Source: Leptospiraceae bacterium
Lineage (GTDB): Bacteria; Spirochaetota; Leptospiria; Leptospirales; Leptonemataceae
DNA: 6,312 nucleotides
Direction: 5' to 3'
Assembly (NCBI GenBank): GCA_020440935.1
Contig: JAGRNC010000155.1
Coordinates: 1-6,312 of the forward strand
The stretch's first letter is position 1; every line of letters starts with the position of its first letter. The notes below the pieces were generated by a model that was not told the origin of the DNA, ran no database searches, and was given only the letters and a program-made list of their open reading frames with translations. The translations under genes and the position numbers were made by a program. Below, one piece after another: positions 5,329 to 6,312 of this stretch.

Positions 5329-6312
5329 TTGTCCTGGGTTTACTACATTGACCAGGTGCTTCGATTATTTCAGTATCTTCGCTCCTACAGCGGTCGGTTG
5401 ACCTTTTCCGTAAGCTCCAGCGTAGCAAACAAAATTCTAGATCTGATGCCCCCGCTGCTTGTGGGCTGGGTCATTGATTCATTGCAGGGAAATCCTCCAG
5501 CCTGGATCCCGCCAGGGGATGCATTTCAGCGGGCTGCCTTTCTGGCCATCCTGGCTGTCCTGATCTTCTTCTTTGAAAGCCTCTTTCAATGGATGTATCA
5601 GTATGGCTTTCTGACTCTTGCTCAGAATCTACAGCATTCCCTGCGCATCGATGCCTACGAAAATCTGCAGAAGCGCGAAATTGCATTTTTCGAGAACCAT
5701 CGTGTGGGCGAAACTATGGCTATCCTGAATGACGATGTGAATCAGCTGGAACGCTTCCTGAACAATGGCTTTAACGAGCTTGTGCAACTGGCTACGCTAT
5801 TTGTCTTTGCAGGCGCAGTATTGTTCTCTATTTCCTGGCAGCTGGCGCTGGTGGGACTGACCCCCATCCCGATTATTATTGGCGGCAGCCTGTACTATCA
5901 GCGAATCATATCGCCGCGGTACCGCAGCATTCGCGAAGCCGTCGCCCGACTGAGTAGCCGTCTGGAGAACAATTTAAGCGGCATTCTGGTTATTAAGAGT
6001 TTTACCGCCGAGAAGTTCGAATCCGATCGGTTGCGCAATGCTTCCGAGGACTACAGGAAAGCAAACTTTGAGGCAATCAAGTTTAGCGCATTGTATGTTC
6101 CGGTAATCCGAATGGCTGTTGCAATTGGATTTGGCGGTGTTCTCTTGTTGGGCAGCTACTGGATTCTGGATGGCTCCGGCATCCTCACCGTCGGCGAACT
6201 GGTGCTATTCTCGATGATGGTTCAGCGCCTTCTCTGGCCACTCACCCAGATGGGACGCACCTTCGACGAATACGAAAGGGCTGCCGTGTCGGCAAAGCGA
6301 GTGTTTGGCATG
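5329..6312 (+). CDS. ABC exporter, transmembrane domain (MsbA/multidrug type; ATPase domain beyond the window)
   Basis: The frame is open from after a TAA at 5293 to the window edge. From TTG 5329 it gives 328 codons. The sequence matches the type IV exporter fold: VLRLFQYLRSYSGRLTF, then NKILDLMPPLLVGWVIDSL (about 35-53). A hydrophobic segment at about 68-88 is followed by LQKREIAFFENHRVGETM and ILNDDVNQLERFL, typical of the first intracellular loop. Further segments lie at about 153-185 and 262-282. SPRYRSIREAVARLSSRLEN and GILVIKSFTAEKFESDR are typical of the second intracellular loop region. The ATPase domain (Walker A, signature, Walker B) should follow off the right edge. Family knowledge: such half-transporters dimerise in the inner membrane and export lipids, drugs or peptides; the substrate cannot be told here. 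No ATG lies upstream of codon 40 (5446), which is inside the conserved domain, so TTG 5329 or GTG 5359 is likely. Neither has a Shine-Dalgarno. Confidence 0.9.
   Translation, partial: MSWVYYIDQVLRLFQYLRSYSGRLTFSVSSSVANKILDLMPPLLVGWVIDSLQGNPPAWIPPGDAFQRAAFLAILAVLIFFFESLFQWMYQYGFLTLAQNLQHSLRIDAYENLQKREIAFFENHRVGETMAILNDDVNQLERFLNNGFNELVQLATLFVFAGAVLFSISWQLALVGLTPIPIIIGGSLYYQRIISPRYRSIREAVARLSSRLENNLSGILVIKSFTAEKFESDRLRNASEDYRKANFEAIKFSALYVPVIRMAVAIGFGGVLLLGSYWILDGSGILTVGELVLFSMMVQRLLWPLTQMGRTFDEYERAAVSAKRVFGM

Overview
The window looks like bacterial chromosome from a Gram-negative organism of medium GC content. A seven-transmembrane (7TMR-DISM type) sensor fused to an RsbU/SpoIIE-type phosphatase, in a generally spirochaete-like gene set, suggests a relative of the Leptospirales with medium GC (Leptonema or Turneriella type). 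That assignment is an inference from gene content only. No tRNA, rRNA, CRISPR array, insertion sequence or other mobile element is visible.

Layout from left to right. Positions 1-1255 (minus) hold most of an SQR-like FAD oxidoreductase, whose C-terminus runs off the left edge. Directly before its start codon is a GC-rich inverted repeat that contains the ribosome-binding site. A gap of about 230 bp follows, then a minus-strand gene for a conserved, tryptophan-rich protein of unknown function (1486-2331). A 277 bp divergent spacer (2332-2608) separates it from a plus-strand gene (2609-4705) for a membrane-anchored sensor phosphatase of 698 residues. That gene converges on mscL (4809-5264, minus), a mechanosensitive channel with a zinc-ribbon-like tail. 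Divergent from mscL is an ABC exporter gene (from about 5329, plus) that runs off the right edge. The 64 bp between mscL and the exporter contain nested inverted repeats.

The genes do not form one obvious pathway. They are mostly single units in alternating orientation: sulfide or sulfur-linked redox chemistry (SQR-like), signal-dependent dephosphorylation (7TM-SpoIIE), osmotic safety valve (MscL) and export (ABC). The three minus-strand genes have ATG starts and strong Shine-Dalgarno sequences. The two plus-strand genes appear to use GTG and TTG starts without a recognisable Shine-Dalgarno.

The most notable points are the loss of one of the three redox cysteines of classical SQR, the hairpin that includes the SQR-like gene's ribosome-binding site, and the metal-ribbon tail on MscL. 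I see no clearly new multi-gene system.
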